The notes under the pieces: model-generated | What the model was told of the DNA's origin: nothing | Databases searched by the model: none | Seen by the model: only the letters and a program-made list of their open reading frames with translations | Program-made: the position numbers and the translations under genes | Shown here: in pieces, positions 20,969 to 34,983 of the stretch | Layout of the letters: each line of letters opens with the position of its first letter | Position numbering within the stretch: position 1 is the first letter of the stretch | Source of the DNA: Trichaptum fuscoviolaceum | Lineage: Eukaryota > Basidiomycota > Agaricomycetes > Hymenochaetales > Trichaptaceae | NCBI GenBank assembly: GCA_910574455.1 | Contig: CAJSYZ010000003.1 | Span: 4,773,250 to 4,837,249, forward strand | DNA: 64,000 bases | Direction: 5' to 3'

Positions 20969-23900
20969 GCACCCAGGATATCTTCTCTTGTTTTCTCGCT
21001 GTCCTTTCAGTCTGATGCTGATGTCCTCATAGCTGCTTAGTAGAGAAAGTGAAAATGATTGTAATCATATACATGGGTATAAAAATATTGTGAAAAGAAA
21101 GCCAGGCTTTTGCCAGACAGGTACTAACCCGGGCTCTCATCGTGTCGCTTTCCGACCATCCTCAACACTGCGATCTTCAAAGGTCTATCAAATGAGTTGA
21201 TCTGCTACCTCATCTTGGATCTGCATATTGAATTGCAACGTTTCACCTGGGAGCGATGTTCCGTCAGTTCGTCAGTAAGTCTGATGATGTCTGCTCAAAG
21301 CGCGAACATTCCTCACTTACTACTTGCCAGGTAAACTAAATTTTGTATCTGGCATAGCATAATGCTCCGTCAAGGTGCCTTCTTTCCGTCGGTTCGTGTG
21401 ATGATGGAATATGACAAAAGATAGAATTGGAGCTGACGACGTACTTCATGACGTGTAAAACGAAATCTGGTAAAACGACATCACATGGTGTAGGCTATCG
21501 AAGGGACGTAGCGTCATTGTTCTGCACCCCCATTAGTTGCTAAGAATCATAAGTGGTAAGTAAAGTGTGCACTAGCTTGCGGCTGCACTCTCTTACTGAG
21601 TCTTACATCCTCGCCTCATGACACGACGCCAGAATAACCGAAGAACTTCTAGGGGCATATATCAAGTTAGCAGTCTGAAAGGTATGTCAATGTACAACGG
21701 TATTGCTGAATCAGTGAATCTAACTACCGCGTGTGCTACAATACAGGGAATGAAGAAAAGCAAAAGGTACATGGGACCTTAGTTTGGCATATAGCTAAGT
21801 CCTCGCAGGAAATGACCGCTGCGAGGCATGTCTGCGGGTACGGCACGCAAGAGATCAAGAAACCGAAGGGGGTACGCGCCTTCATCAATTCGCGCGATTA
21901 TCGTGGTTCTGACGACGACAGTTTCACTTTGAACTCCCCGCTCAGGTCACCGGAGACTTGAAAATACACATTTTAGCGATGGTCTCGAACTGCGTTACTT
22001 CTGCAAGTTGATCGGAGTATCGACGAGGGAGTATATTGGTATGTTACGCATTTTTTGCTCCATTAAGTTTAGCCCGTTCTTTGATAAATTATGTGTATCT
22101 GGATCTCATTTCACTGGTAAGTAGACTTGTAGCCGGATTTGAAGATATACCCTCTCGGTCCACCGTGCTGCTGTGTTAAATTCTCATTTCTAAAGCTTCG
22201 ACAATTGATTTGACCACTCGTGGTTTGAATTAGAAGTGCTGACACTTATTTTCCAGGAGGTCGAACACAAATTGACGATTTGAAATCCTGATCTGTTTCT
22301 TGACCATTTCATTAGGGTGTTGCAAACGTGCAAGGTCAGTGGGACTGTGTCCAGTGTATTCAGCATAGCAAGCTTTCGGGGATACATCACTATCGACGGC
22401 ACCATCTCGCGGGCACGAGCGGGAATCGATGCACTACTCGCGGTATGTACCTTCCTCCCATCCGGGACTTATAGACCGGCATCAAACTGAGCACTGACGT
22501 CAGGCACACTATGCCCGGTTTTCAAAGAGGTCGATCGGGAATTGAGCCGCCATCGCGGCGCACGCGTGGATGCTTTCGCTGCCGATTGCCTTCCTTCGGG
22601 CTAATGCCTGGCTCGCATTACCTGTGGCACTGCTTCGGGATCCAGGAACATGGTCATTCCCCGAGAGTCAAAACGTGCAGCGCGTTGAGCGCCAGGGTTA
22701 CTTTCGGGGTTCCCAGCGCTACTAGTAGACTTCGGCGTTAACGATGCGTCACTTCACGCCCCCGTTGCTGAATCCATTTTACTATGAATGATCCAACTAG
22801 GATCAAAATTTCTACAGGCACATTCAAGTTATCTCGTATTGATGAAATGATCGTGCTTCGCAGGCTAGTGCTATTCTCAGAACGACGACGGGTGTAATAA
22901 CTGCAATTCTTGGGGGGGGGACCATTCATCCTCGGGGAACCAATTCCACGCCTTCGCATTCAATGCGAACTCGCTACTCGCACTGTCTCAAAACCAACGG
23001 ACTATGCACCGGGCCTCCATGAACTCCAGCCAAGCCTCTTACAGCCTTATATCTAAGCCACATTTGGCCTGAAGCGTCAAAACAAACTACTTTGCTCATA
23101 TGCAAGACTGAAAACGCCGGCGAGGCGCCTGGATACGAATGGGCGACCTGGATGACCAGAGAACAGGATCGGAGTTGTTTCGGTGGCATGCTGTGGCCGG
23201 GAGCTCTAAAGCTTGTTCCGCTTTATAATGAGATTGTTGGTTTTCATAGCCATTGGTGGTGTTAGGATACTCGAGACCTTGTGGTAGGGGACTTCTCTGC
23301 ATCTCACGGTCTTCATTGCTATCGCCGGTGGCCATCCCATTGCCTCGTAAGGTACTCGAAGTATATGGTGCATAGACTTGGTATTTGGTCTTCGTGATTT
23401 ACCACATCTTTATGGTTTCTTTACATGATACTTTCTCGAGATCCAGGACATCTTTCCGGAGTACGGCAGCTATTCCATCGGATCAGGAAAGAAATACCAT
23501 GCCTATCTGCTGAGTCGTCCATTATGACAAAATCAGCGCCCGTTATTGATTATCTTCCACCGTCGCTAGAAGAACCCACTTACTGCGCCGCAAATACTAT
23601 GCTGTCTATAATCATATGCCAGTCATCTAAGCGATGCGGAGCCCCGAAATGACTTTGAAAATGATCGTCGCACCTGGGCAATTCAATAATGTACATGGAA
23701 ACATTCTTGGCCTGATAATCAGAAGAAAACGAAATGGTTCTTCTCTTGACTCTGTGCAACTTCGGCCTGGCGCCGACAGCGCAAGATAAGCGCTCAAGAC
23801 TCAGAGCCAACTTGAAGGTACCGAAAGGAATAGTTAGGGATTCGAGTCAATATGAATGCGATGAGTCCTTTTCATCTCTTCATTCTTGATGCAACGTTGC

Positions 23901-25205
23901 TGAACTTCTGACCAAACTGCGAACAGAATCCGATGCATAAGCCAAGAATGTATATCTGTTCCGTTCCTTGCCCTATGTTTAAGGAGACACGGAAACAAAT
24001 ACAATAGGGATGGGCGCTTTGAAGGCATTTTGACTTGAAGTTTGACCCCAACATGACTTGTTATTCTAACAGCTTGAAGCGTTTCAATCAACATGTATAC
24101 TGCGTGCAGACTAACAAAACATATACAGCTTCAAAAGCCTCGCAATTGATCTCGTTCTCACTATTCTTTACAGCCATGAGTTCCCATCCCAGTCAATTTG
24201 ATCGAATTCAGCCCGATCTTCAGTCTCAATCATAAGCTTACATATATGAGAATGTCGCGACCGCCTGCCGAGTACTCAATTCTCCAAGAGTCTTAGCTAT
24301 GTGAGAAGATCATATCATGCATACATTTAAAACAAGTACATTTGTTACTTGTCTGTCGTGCTTTATAATCTACTCCAGGTAGCCCATGGCCACCGCTTTC
24401 GCACAGATCCCAGCAACTAATTTCGAGGCTTAGTTCCTCGGAGACACCGATTGTTCCTAAGATTTTCAGGGAAGCCGATAAGTGGCTCAAGCTGTGTTGC
24501 CAATAATTTGAAGAACGCCGCCTCGAAATGGTAATATCGTGGACACTGGCAGATGATCGCCGTTCGGCATTGACCGGGTACAATAAGCAACCTCGGGACT
24601 TTACAAGTAACGATGGTCCCTGCCTCTCACCATTTGTGCACCCTTTCTTGACCTAATCTAATGCGGTGCCATATTTCTGTTTAATGGCTCACAGAAAAGT
24701 AATGAAAGCTCCTATGTCGACTCCGTGGATCCTAAGATACACTTTTCCGACGTTTTCGCTTCTCACGTACGTATCAACTTGCGGATACATTTACAACTTC
24801 TTTGACTCAAATACAGGCATGCAGGAGGATGACTTCCAGTTCCCTGATGGCGAAGCACTCATGGGCGGTCGCTCACGGTCACCGAGCGGCAAATCTGCCA
24901 ATGAGCTGGCACATTGCACTCGAATTGGTAGAATGTTGCATAGCCCATCAACCCCATCACCGCTCGACAATGCATAGCCAACGCCGGTTCTCCTAATCAC
25001 GACCTGTACTCGTGAGCTTATCTACAGATATGACTATGTATTTATGTCGGCATGAGCGCAAAAGCGTTGTTGACGTCTTCGCTATTGAATGGCGTGGAAG
25101 CCCTGAGCCCGATCTTCGCCTGTGCCGGCTTCTTATGCTGGACACGCTCTCCCTTATAAAGACTTGGATCCACGAGCGACGTCGTCACCATGGACAAAGA
25201 TCAAC
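20969..25205. other. Gene-poor stretch of about 4.2 kb, no recognisable gene
   Basis: Only short frames with frequent stops. Possible coding relics lie on the plus strand at about 22,310-22,740 and on the minus strand at about 22,970-23,335 and 21,180-21,520, but none matches a family I know. A run of 9 G lies at 22,912-22,920. No rRNA, tRNA or clear transposon ends were found. Confidence 0.5.
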
Positions 25206-27005
25206 ATGTCTTCCGCCATAACTTTCCAATCCCTAAACTCCGGCCTTGAAGGACTGTGGCTGGCACGCTTAGCCGAATGTGAGTTTTAGACACCTCTTTC
25301 ATCCGACGAGGACTGACCAAGAAGAACTTCACTATAGCATCCGCTTCCACAATAATTCTATTCGACTATGGTGAGAGACTCCTGAGCCACTGCGACCATA
25401 ATCAAAATTCCTGACGCACGAGCGGTAAAGTTTTGACGTTCCAGGATGAGGTGCAATTCATATGGGTACGTATAATACGCTTTGACTCGAGTACAATTGC
25501 ACCTCTTGCTTATTTCGATCGGGTCTCGTGATTTTAGAAAGCACGATGGGGTACTGGAAAGGTTCTTTTCTTAGTTGTGAGGATAAAGTTACGTTTTGGG
25601 TGGTGCTGCGGTATATTCAAACCTCAATTTGTTAGGCACGATACTACAACATTGCGGCCGTCATGTGAGTGTTGGTTCAGCTCTTATTATGCCTGACAAA
25701 CAACTGAACGCCTCTATAGCTTGAACAAGATATGTATGTATCTAGCTCATACGTTGACGCACAGAAGGCTGATTTCTCGCAGTGCTCAACTGTCCTTCTC
25801 TTCCAGCTAAGGTACGCATACTTAAAATGTGGTCTTCTTTTACAAACATCTAACCTAGGCTTTCTATCAGCTGTACATACATGATTTCTTGATCACTGAC
25901 TGCAAGCAGGGCTAATCCTTTGTTTGCAGATGTACGTCATCTCTTACTGCGTAATAAGACTATTACTTACAATCTTATCTCAAGGTTTTGGTTGGCTCAT
26001 CTGGCAATGCGCGAACGCCGTATTCGTCTACGTTATTACCAGCCGTATGATTATTCAACTCCCTATCAAATATACATCACTGACTAAACATCTGCGACGC
26101 TATAGTGATATTAATCTTGCGTCTGTATGCTATGTTTGGACGAAGCAAAAGAGTTCTCACCTTTGCTCTGGCGTCGGTTGCGCTAGTACTCGCATGTGAA
26201 GGAGTTATCATGTTCTTCGCTATCGAAACTGCGATAGGTAAGTCAATAGCGCAATCGTCTCAACAGATAACTCATCGATGTTTGCAGATGCCACCCGTTT
26301 AGTCCCAAAACTAGCGGAGGTGCCTACAGAGTTTTGCGCCTCGCTGAATGCCTGGAAGTTCTCATACCTGTTCTGGATCCCGCTTATGGTCTCGGAGATT
26401 ATCTTCTTCGCACTTTCGGCATTCAAGGGCTATCAATGCTACTTCAGAGACGATGCTGATCAGCGCGGGTTCTCGGCCAATAGAAGCATGAGCGTCTTAA
26501 TCAGGGATTCAATTTTGTACTTCCTTGCGTAAGTTATGCTTTGTAGTATACTTGGTACTGAGCGATGCTGACCGGATACAGAATGTTCGCTGTTTATCTT
26601 ATCTGCACGATCTTCTGGGTCGTTCCGGACGTACGTTGGCTGATTCAAATTTATTTCGAACACAAAGAATTTATATTATCTCTTTAGCGCCGACTACAAG
26701 CTATGCCAATCGACTTTCACCCTGCACTGTCAATGGTCATCTCACAACGCCTCATACTCAACATTCGATCACATTGCGCGAAACAGACGGGCATTTCGAG
26801 CGATATAGAGGATGTTGGGACGTGGTTTGGGGGAGACAGGACAGATCTGGTGGACGTGGAGTCGTGCTACCCTGCGGACAGTGAATTCGAGATTGCGCTC
26901 CATGATATCCAAGAGCTCCCGCACTTGGGAATTGAGGAGAGTGTGCAGGAGTCACATGTTGATGAGAGTGTGGATACTCATTGGGATGGAGGAAATGAAA
27001 AGTAG
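25206..27005 (+). CDS. Multi-pass membrane protein, DUF6533-like
   Basis: About ten short exons. Recoverable segments in order: MSSAITFQSLNSGLEGLWLA (25,206); STIILFDYVLTFQDEVQFIW across two introns near 25,340-25,470; ARWGTGKVLFLV (25,541); RYYNIAAV; then helices near 25,980-26,035 (GWLIWQCANAVFVYVITS), 26,105-26,236 (ILILRLYAMFGRSKRVL), 26,345-26,430 and 26,580-26,630, and a polar acidic C-terminus ending at the TAG 27,003-27,005. The YD-x-LTF..EV..IW pattern and the LRLYAMFGRS loop are typical of DUF6533 proteins, which are expanded in Agaricomycetes and have no known function. Confidence 0.8.
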
Positions 27006-28119
27006 CACATGGATGTTGCAATTGTATCACATTGTATTTTTATCGCTTACAGTAAGTCGGACATTTTTATACTATGTACATTACTTCAAGGATACCAGAA
27101 AATCAGTTTCAAAGGGCAAGAAATGTACGTCATAAAATTCCTCATGAAATGTGCCATTTGAGGCGAACTGTTATGATGGCTATCAGAGTTGTATGGGCGC
27201 TCAGATAACGTACCTTTGAAACTCAATGGTGAGGGAGCATATCCTAGTAGAATGGGATAGCTGTGACTCCAGAGTTTAAAGCGACATGTCGCTTCCCCGT
27301 ACCTCACTGAGATCGACGATCGAACCTGAAAGCGTTCTGTGAAACCAAACCACTCAAGTACTTAGGTCCCTCTCCCAAAAAGTGTGCCGGAACAAACCCG
27401 CAGAAATTGTCCGCCTGCGCGTAGGTATCCCTTTCCCTTATAGTAGAACAGACACGTCAAGAGACGTCAGTAAAGGCCCCCGGAGATAGATGTAGTCTGG
27501 AACAGCAGATTCGAGATTAGCGCGGGTTTTCGCTCAGTTCTGCGATTATGGTGGTCATCGTTGACTCAGTTGTCAATCACCGAATCGCATGTTTGGCTGA
27601 TGGTTGCAATGTCAGCGACTACGTATCAACATTAGGCGGATAAGCGCTCACCATATTTCGCACACATTCATCAGCGTCATGTAAATATCATGGAGGCACT
27701 ACAATGGTTTTCTGCCTCTCGGAGGATGCATTTGGGGATATCGGAACCATACTTTAAAGGGTGTTAAGCTTAGTATCCTCAAGAATGAGTTCAACTCAAG
27801 TCTTTGGCATGGTTTGATTTCAACAACGACAATGTCATGACTTGTACACTGCTGGTGTTCCTAGTCGCTTGTCGAGGAGAAAGTTAGAGATCAAAAAGAT
27901 GCGATACGAACAGAGATGAGGGTTTTGGCGAAGTGTTAACCGAAGTGGCTGACGACCGAGAGGGGCAGGTATGACCAACGTGCTGCCCAAAATAGGCAAT
28001 TTCCTCATCTTCAGCAAGTTCGCCGTCGCAATTTCTCACCTTTTCCCTTCACCGCGACCACGACAACGAGGGGCCCGACATTCCTTTCCTTTCTTTCTTC
28101 TTTATATCGCATCTAGACG
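27006..28119. other. Intergenic region and chitin synthase promoter
   Basis: No supported gene. The last 60 bases before the chitin synthase start are pyrimidine-rich (CTTTCCTTTCTTTCTTC near 28,084-28,100), a common fungal promoter and leader feature. Confidence 0.5.
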
Positions 28120-31100
28120 ATGGCGTCGACAGCGTCGGCGACGTTGCCTGCAGTGAGCTCGGGTGACCTTCTGGACCTCATCTCGTCCTCGGCGTCCACT
28201 ACTGTCTACCCTTCTGACGACACAATACTTGCCGTCCTCCAAGCCCGCTTCCGCGCAGACCTACCATACACAAGAATTGGGTCCTCGAATCTGGTAGTAG
28301 TCAACCCACTCAAACAATTGGCAAACGTGAACGATGTGAGCGCGAAGGAGTATGAGGAGCGGTGTTACAAGGACACGAGTGTTCCGACAGCGGGGTCACC
28401 ACGAGCATTACAACCCCATCTTTACGAACTTGCGGCGAAGGTGTATCTTTTAATGAAGCAGAGGAACGAATCTCAGGCCGTTGTGTTCAGGTGTGTATGT
28501 TATACTCTGCAGCTGTCGTTCGCCTTTGCCAGTCGAGTGTCCGGTCCATACGGCCTTTTTTTGGGTGATGCGAGTTTGCTATATGGCTAGCTTCATGAAT
28601 CACCCAGTTCTCCGTATGATTCATGACTCTATGAAATCTGGCAAAGGGATCGATTGCTGCGGTTCATTCACTCCAACATGTTTTAATTTTTGTATAGGGG
28701 GATTACGGGATCTGGGAAAACAGACAGCTCAAAGTTACTGGTGAACCAAATCCTCCGACTCTCAGCTCGTACGAAAAAGGAGGCCAAAGTTGCCGATCAA
28801 ATCAAGTCGCTCTCAACACTACTGGACTCGTTTGGCAATGCGAAGACACTGCTGAACCCCAACGCATCTCGCCACGGCCGATATTTCGAGCTACACTTCA
28901 CCGAACGGGGACGCATTGGTGGCGCGAAGGTGCTCACGTATGCACTAGACAAGTCCCGTCTGACACGTCTTTCGCACGAGGAGCGAACCTTCCATGTCTT
29001 CTACCAGTTGTTGGCTGGCGCCACAACTGAAGAGCGTGACCGTCTTGGTTTGGAGGACCCGTCCGACTATGCCCTTCTAGCGAGCTCCGGATGCTACCGA
29101 CTTCCTGGAGGCCCATTCAGCGATGATGCGACGGCGATGACGGAGTTACGGGTGGCGATGCGGGCTTTGGGGTTCAAGTCGAAGCACGTTGTGTCAATCT
29201 TCAATATGCTCGTGGCCATCCTCCTTCTGGGTAACCTTGAGTTTATTGAAGGTGTGTCACGGGAAGACACAGCGCACATCTCGAACACCGCAGTGCTAGA
29301 CCATGCTGCACGTTTACTAGGCGTCACATCTGAGGATCTATCGCAAGCGTTAACGAACAGAACAACGTACGTGCGGAAGGAGCTTTACACTGTGCTCCTC
29401 AGTCCCGAGCAGAGTGCCATTCAGCGTGACCAACTCGTCCGGGATCTGTATGCAATTCTCTTCGCCTTCGTCGTCGAAACGGCAAACCACAAACTTGCCC
29501 CGGTTGCGTCGGAATCAGCGCCAACTTCGCAGATCGTGCTTCTTGATCAGCCTGGCTTCCAAACACGTACGCCATTAGGCACCAACTCATTTGCCCTGAC
29601 AGGAAATGCACCTCTCCTTGCCGCATATGGACAGAACGGCTTCACAGAGTTCTGCATCAACTTCGCTGACGAACTTTTGCACTCGTATGTCGTCCGGAAT
29701 ACGTTCGAGGACTCCGTAGGCTACAACTCGCATGTTACGGGCGACGGCGTTTCCTTACCGGCAGTAGCGACAATGGACAATGGTGCATGTGTTGAACTCC
29801 TCCGTGGTGCCAGCTTGGCTGAGCGGGCTCACAGGAAACCCGGAGGACTGCTCGGTGTGATAAACCGCGCTTGTTCTGCTTACAAACAGGGCAAAGGTGG
29901 TGACAAACGCGACGAGGATATGTTACAGGACATCGTAACGAAGTTCGGCGTGCATTCCTCCTTCGCTGCCACGCCGGCACTCGGTGGAAATGAGGATAGG
30001 ATGATCTTTGGCATCAATCACTATGCAGGAAACTGCACGTACGATGTCTCGAGCTTTATTGAGAAGGATACGGACATCTTAGATGCGGGTTTTGTGACCC
30101 TCCTTCGTACTTCAACAGATTTGTTCGTCGCTAAACTGGTGTCTGGCCCAAGTTTGGCCACGGAGACTCATCATCAAGACTCGTCGATCATCGTGCAAGC
30201 GCAGGTTTCATCCCGACCGTTGCGACGCCCAACAGCTTTGGCTGCGGCCCCAACTTCCCCAACTACTGACGAGCCTAGCCAGCTTGACCCGGGAAAGACT
30301 TACCCCATAACGACTCAGCTTAATAACAATCTCTCCGAGCTCTTTGCTTCCCTTGACCGATCTCAGTTATGGGTCGTCTCGTGTATTCGCCCGAACGATT
30401 CCGGCTCGCCTAACTCGTTTGACAAACGCCGTGTCAAGGCACAAATACGGGCTTTGCTTCTACCGGATATCGTCGCACGTCGCAAGACAGAGTACGTGGT
30501 CGACTTTGAGCAGCTTGAATTCTGCAATCGTTATGTTCCGACGATGCTTGGCGAGACACCACTGCGTATACGACAATGTGCTCAGAAGAATGGCCTGAGG
30601 GAGAACATCGATTATACCCTTGGACACCGGAGCATTTGGCTAACGTATGACGCTTGGAAGCTTGTTGAGGATGGCGTTCGTGAGCAAGAGAGGGAAAGCC
30701 GGAAGTCTCGTGACGGTACTTATGTCGATGACGAAAGTGTCCTTGATGATGCTGCCACGGAACATACTGCAGACCCTAGTCTCCAAGCTGGCGGAGGATA
30801 CTTTGGGGAGAGTAACGACAACTTACTCCTTGCACGGACCACTTCCAATGGTATGAGTTATCTCGATCCGAACAATGGCGGTGCCGGTCGTTACGGCGCC
30901 GGTGGCCTTCCCTCGCAGAAGTTTGAACAGACACCTGAATACACCGAACCCGAAGATGGGAGTGCATGGGGCTCGGAATGGGACAAGAAGGGTGCCGCCG
31001 ACCGGAGTCCTCAGGTCGAAAACCTTCAGAAGGAAGCTGGTGGCCTAGTAGTGAACAATGCGCCCAACGCTGTCGAGGAAGTTCCAACAAGTCGTTCACG

Positions 31101-34100
31101 GCGCTTCTGGCTTTTCATGGTTCGATTATCAACGTGGTGGATTCCGGATTTCCTGCTGACCTCCCTTGGTCGGATGAAACGACCTGACGTGCGGCTCGCC
31201 TGGCGCGAGAAAGTTACGATCTGCTTAATCATCTTCTTCACTTGCGCGTTCATCCTCTTCTACATTATCTTCTTTGGCATCCTGCTATGTCCAGATCTGA
31301 ACAAGGCATGGGACATAAATCAGGTGAGCCAACACACTGGCGACAACGATTTCTGGGTTGCGATTCAAGGGCGAGTGTACGATGTGTCAAATTTCGTGCA
31401 CAGCGACCACAGCGACATCACTGGAAGTCCAAGTAATTCGGCGGATCTCTTAGATATCTTCGCTGGGAGTGACATGACTGGTTACTTCCCGCCTCCACTC
31501 ACTCTTGCCTGCGGAGGCCTCGTGACCGATGGCACGCTTCAGTTTCAATACAAGAACTTCACGCCTGCCTCCAATGTCGCGGTTCACCTTTCGGGCTCTC
31601 AGCAAAGTGTACAAGGGACGAAGCTTGACAATGCGAACTGGTACACTGACAACTTCCTTCCTAAGATTAATCAGTTCCACAAGGGCCCACTGGTCATTGA
31701 TAAGAAAGATTTATTGGCTCAGGCGCAGGACCAGAACATACAAAAGTAAGTTATGTACAATCTTTATACGATTTGTGTCTTAACCTGTTTTACTAGGGTC
31801 TGGGGTCTCTACAAAGACAAGGTTTTTGATCTGACGGATTATGTGAACACATTATCTGTCTTCCAAAACGCCGATCCTCGATACGAGTTCTTGGACACTG
31901 ATATTGTTGATGTGTTCAAGCAACAATCCGGACAGGATATCACCAAACCTTTGAACGCAGTACTCGCCAAGAAAGACACTGCTACCGTTGAGGCGAATAT
32001 GAATTGTCTTGGAAATGCGTTCTTTGTTGGCAACAATGACTTCCGCAAGACACCCAGGTGTCAGGTTCAGAATGTTTTGTTGCTTGTAGCCTCGATCATT
32101 ATCATGACGACTATCGCTTGCAAGTGTGAGTAGCTATTTCAATATTTTCTCTTTGCGATTTCTGACAACCCTTTCAGTCCTTGCTGCCCTGCAACTCACC
32201 TCTAAGCGCTATCCTGAGCTTCTGGACAAATTTGTCATCTGCCAAATTCCTTGTTATACGGAAGGCGAGGATTCTTTGCGCAAAACAATCGATTCTCTTG
32301 CTGCCCTAAAATATGACGACAAGCGCAAGTTACTGTTCATAATCTGCGACGGAAACATCATTGGAGGTGGGAACGACAGACCTACGCCTCGCATCGTTTT
32401 GGACCTCCTTGGCGTCGATCCCAAACTTGACCCCGAACCTCTAATGTTTAAGTCTATTGGTGAGGGTTCTAGACAGATTAATTATGGCAAGATCTACTCT
32501 GGGCTCTATGAGTTCGAAGGCCATGTCGTACCATACATCGTTGTTGTCAAGGTCGGAAAGCCGTCGGAGAGGTCGAAGCCTGGCAACCGTGGAAAACGTG
32601 ACTCGCAAATCCTACTCATGCATTATCTCAACCATGTACACTTCGATGCTCCCATGACGCCGATGGAGTTGGAGATTTACCATCAAATGAGGAACGTCAT
32701 TGGCATCGATCCGGCGTTTTATGAGTACATCTTTACTGTCGATGCGGATACTGTAAGTTTTCTTCAACTCACCAGATGATCAGCCTCACTAACTGGGCTT
32801 TCATCTCAGACTGTGACACCGGACTCACTTAATCGACTTGTTGCCTGTGCCGCAGACGACTCGAGTATCATCGGCATTTGTGGTGAGACTAAGCTCGAAA
32901 ATGAGGAAGGCTCCTGGTGGACAATGATTCAGGTAGGATGACCCATTTTAGATCAGGTTTAGTAATACGACTCTGACTTTCCTTAGGTTTACGAGTACTA
33001 CATTTCGCATCACTTATCGAAGGCTTTCGAAAGTTTGTTTGGATCGGTGACCTGTCTTCCAGGCTGTTTCTCCTTGTATCGTATCCGTACTGCTGATAAG
33101 GGGCGTCCCATCATCATCTCTAACCGGGTCATCGATGACTACGCTGAAGGCAATGTCGACACGCTCCACAAGAAGAATTTGTTCTCTCTTGGTGAAGATC
33201 GATATTTGACGACACTCCTGTTGAAGCACTTCCCCACGTTCAGGACAAAGTTCACTCCCGATGCCGTTGCCCACACTGTCGCTCCGGAATCTTGGTCTGT
33301 TTTGTTGTCACAACGTCGTCGCTGGATTAACTCCACGGTGCACAATCTCTGCGAGCTGATCTTTTTGCCTGAATTATGTGGCTTCTGTTGTTTCTCCATG
33401 CGGTTCATCGTTTTCGTTGACTTGCTCGGTACTATCGTAAGTACACACTGAATCTATTCATCTAAGTGGGTGCTTACGTGACGTTTGCAGATTCTGCCGG
33501 CGACTGCTGTATACGTGAGTTATATTGCATTTTCCTTAATGTACATATTCTGAGCAAAACATTCGTCTAGCTCATATACTTGATTGTGACCGTCGCTTTG
33601 GGTAAAGCTGCTATCCCTATCATTTCTCTTGCCATGATTGCCGCCGTGTATGGTCTACAAGTGTGTATTTTGCTAAAAGAAATTGCCGCGCACTCTCTCA
33701 TTTGTCTGAACCTTGTTACAGGCACTTATCTTTATATTGAAGAGAGAGTTCATGCTGGTCGGATGGATGGTCATCTACCTTCTCGCGTACGTTATCTCTT
33801 GATCGCTGCAGTTCTGTTGTAGTCACTGACAATGCTCTATCTAGTTATCCTGTCTACAGTTTCTTCTTGCCGATCTACTCATTCTGGTGCATGGACGACT
33901 TCAGTTGGGGTAATACTCGTGTGGTCGTCGGAGAGGGTAACAACAAAAAAGTTATTATGGCTGAGGACGAGAAGTTTGATGAGAGCATGATTCCTTTGAA
34001 GAAGTTTAGTGGTACGTGGAGACGCTTTCCTGTTTCTTAAATCGATCCTAACGGTGTACCGTAGAATATGAAGCCGAAGCTTGGGAAACTGGCACGCATC

Positions 34101-34983
34101 ATTCTGATGAAACGAAACACTCAGGGTACAGTTCCGCTCATCAAAGCAGGAGCCGCTCTCGCCCTCCGCCATCTCGTCCCGAGTCGCCAAGAAGTTATCA
34201 CCCAGCGTCGCAGTCGGGCGATTTCTATCGGGACACCAACTTAACTTACAACAATACGTCGAACCCGAACCTGCGCCTACCAAATAAACCGTCTATGGGA
34301 AACCTTTCGCAGCACTCTGGCTCCCAGCACGGTGGTATGCAAGGCTACGGTGGAGTTCCTCAACTCGGCTCCCTTCCCTACCTTCCTTTCGGTGGTGGGC
34401 CTGGCTCAGTGCATGGGTCTGAGCACGGTGATTTCATGGGTCCAATGAACCCGGCTCTCACTGGATCAACGTCAATGTACGGGATGGGTATGCCGGGTAT
34501 GGGTATGGGTATGGGCATGGGCATGGGTGGCATGAATATGGGCGCACCACGGAACACGGTGATGACGAACATGAACATGTTCAGCGGAAGCACTCCAGGT
34601 ACGAATGCATCACAGTCGAACTTTGCTGGTGCAGGTGGTATGGGTGGCATGATGCCCCCATCTGCGCTAGGGATGCAGCAGCGTCCCATGTCGACATTCT
34701 CACTTGCGACATCTGTCAATCCTTTTGCTGGCCCGAGCATGAATCCAAACCCATCGGACGATGAACTATTTACGGCGCTTAGAAACTACTTAAGCACGCA
34801 AGACCTGATGACTGTTACGAAGAAGTAAGTCTATCATCTGTTCGCGTTTCGATCAACGTTTCTGACCTCCCATCTTTCAGGACCGCACGTGAAGCGATCA
34901 TTGCAAGGTTCCCCAAGGCAGACCTGTCAACTCGCAAAGAATTCCTTAATCAATCCATTGACAAGATTCTTTCTGAATCATAA
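28120..34983 (+). CDS. Chitin synthase with N-terminal myosin motor-like domain (class V type)
   Basis: Twelve exons (28,120-28,490; 28,698-31,745; 31,797-32,125; 32,178-32,752; 32,810-32,932; 32,987-33,436; 33,491-33,514; 33,571-33,660; 33,722-33,786; 33,845-34,011; 34,065-34,824; 34,881-34,983) sum to exactly 2034 codons. It polymerises N-acetylglucosamine into cell-wall chitin at hyphal tips. Domains: motor-like region with P-loop [12 protein letters not shown], switch [11 protein letters not shown] and switch [10 protein letters not shown]; a membrane pair near 31,220-31,290; a cytochrome b5-like region ([14 protein letters not shown]); the GT2 catalytic domain (VDADT, GEDRYLT, QRRRW); C-terminal membrane spans; a Gly/Met-rich linker (about 34,480-34,550); and a DEK C-terminal-like domain to the end. 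All key motifs are intact. Confidence 0.95.
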
